Shown in pieces: positions 4,789-5,014 of a stretch of DNA of 5,014 bases. The notes under the pieces were generated by a model. That model searched no databases, was not told the DNA's origin, and saw only the letters and a list, made by a program, of their open reading frames with translations. The stretch spans positions 1 to 5,014 of the forward strand of contig JAITES010000184.1 in NCBI GenBank assembly GCA_031281925.1. Reading direction: 5' to 3'. Position 1 is the first letter of the stretch. Every line of letters begins with the position of its first letter. The translations under genes and the position numbers were made by a program. Source of the DNA: Treponema sp. Its GTDB lineage: Bacteria > Spirochaetota > Spirochaetia > Treponematales > Breznakiellaceae.

Positions 4789-5014
4789 TTACTTCTCGTA
4801 GATAAACCGTTCCCCCAGGGCACAGATATGAACACGTTTCTGAGGGCAGAGTTCATACAAAAACTCTGTAAAATGGGCGGGATTTTCGCTGTTGGCGGGC
4901 ATCATGTCGTAGTGGCTGGGGATAACCAGATCCGCTTCCACGGCCCGGGCCAGCTTGACGGCATCCAGGGCGCCCATGTTGCCAACGATACCGGCGGCTG
5001 TCCGTTCCCAGTCG
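4789..5014 (-). CDS. Metallo-beta-lactamase-fold hydrolase, UlaG-like (C-terminal part only)
   Basis: The open frame runs from the window edge to the TAA at 4791-4789, giving about 75 C-terminal residues; the rest lies beyond 5014. An internal ATG at 4977 is not the true start, since the frame stays open upstream with family-like sequence (DWERTAAGIVGNM). The segment GNMGALDAVKLARAVEADLVIPSHYDMM, followed by NSENPAHFTEFL and a final ICALGERFIYEK strand, matches the C-terminal end of UlaG-type hydrolases, in which the His of IPSHYDM is a metal ligand and the product is cytoplasmic. UlaG itself is L-ascorbate-6-phosphate lactonase, but many relatives have other or unknown substrates, so no specific reaction is assigned. 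It reads in the same direction as cheA, 89 bp upstream. No functional link to chemotaxis is evident. Confidence 0.8.
   Translation of the reverse strand, partial: DWERTAAGIVGNMGALDAVKLARAVEADLVIPSHYDMMPANSENPAHFTEFLYELCPQKRVHICALGERFIYEK

Noticed and set aside
4789..4977. A complete 62-residue small protein starting at 4977
   Set aside because: The frame remains open to the window edge with UlaG-like sequence upstream of that ATG, so it is the tail of a larger truncated gene.

Overview
The window (about 50-55% GC by eye) looks like a spirochaete chromosome, most likely a Treponema-group organism of moderate GC such as the termite-gut treponemes; the species cannot be fixed from the sequence. 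The main argument is the gene set cheA, cheW, cheX in that order, with the CheW carrying a C-terminal CheR-like domain and the CheA carrying an enlarged dimerisation (P3) region. Both traits are established for the Treponema denticola type of chemotaxis array.

Every convincing gene reads on the minus strand, so biological order runs from high to low coordinates. The right edge (4789-5014) holds the C-terminal end of a metallo-beta-lactamase-fold hydrolase related to UlaG. An 89-bp gap (4700-4788) contains overlapping GC-rich palindromes and a candidate promoter for the chemotaxis operon. Then come cheA (2285-4699), cheW-cheR-like (929-2269, 15 bp after cheA) and cheX (386-856, 72 bp after cheW). 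A 279-bp non-coding block (107-385) follows. It is rich in hairpins and bounded by two copies of a 42-bp direct repeat. Last is a tRNA-Val(GAC) gene (33-106) with a textbook UUCG-capped intrinsic terminator (12-31).

The three chemotaxis proteins belong to one signalling unit. CheA autophosphorylates on His52 under the control of membrane chemoreceptors, the CheW domain couples CheA to those receptors, and CheX removes phosphate from CheY-P. CheY is the expected fourth partner and follows cheX in the treponemal operons I recall (T. pallidum, T. denticola). It is absent here; the repeat block and the tRNA occupy that place.

The coding part is a recognisable spirochaete operon rather than a new system. 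The least explained part is 101-374: a perfect 30-bp core repeat (42 bp with two mismatches), each copy a hairpin, enclosing further perfect inverted repeats with no coding content. The repeat ends vaguely resemble integron attC ends, but the fit is incomplete.
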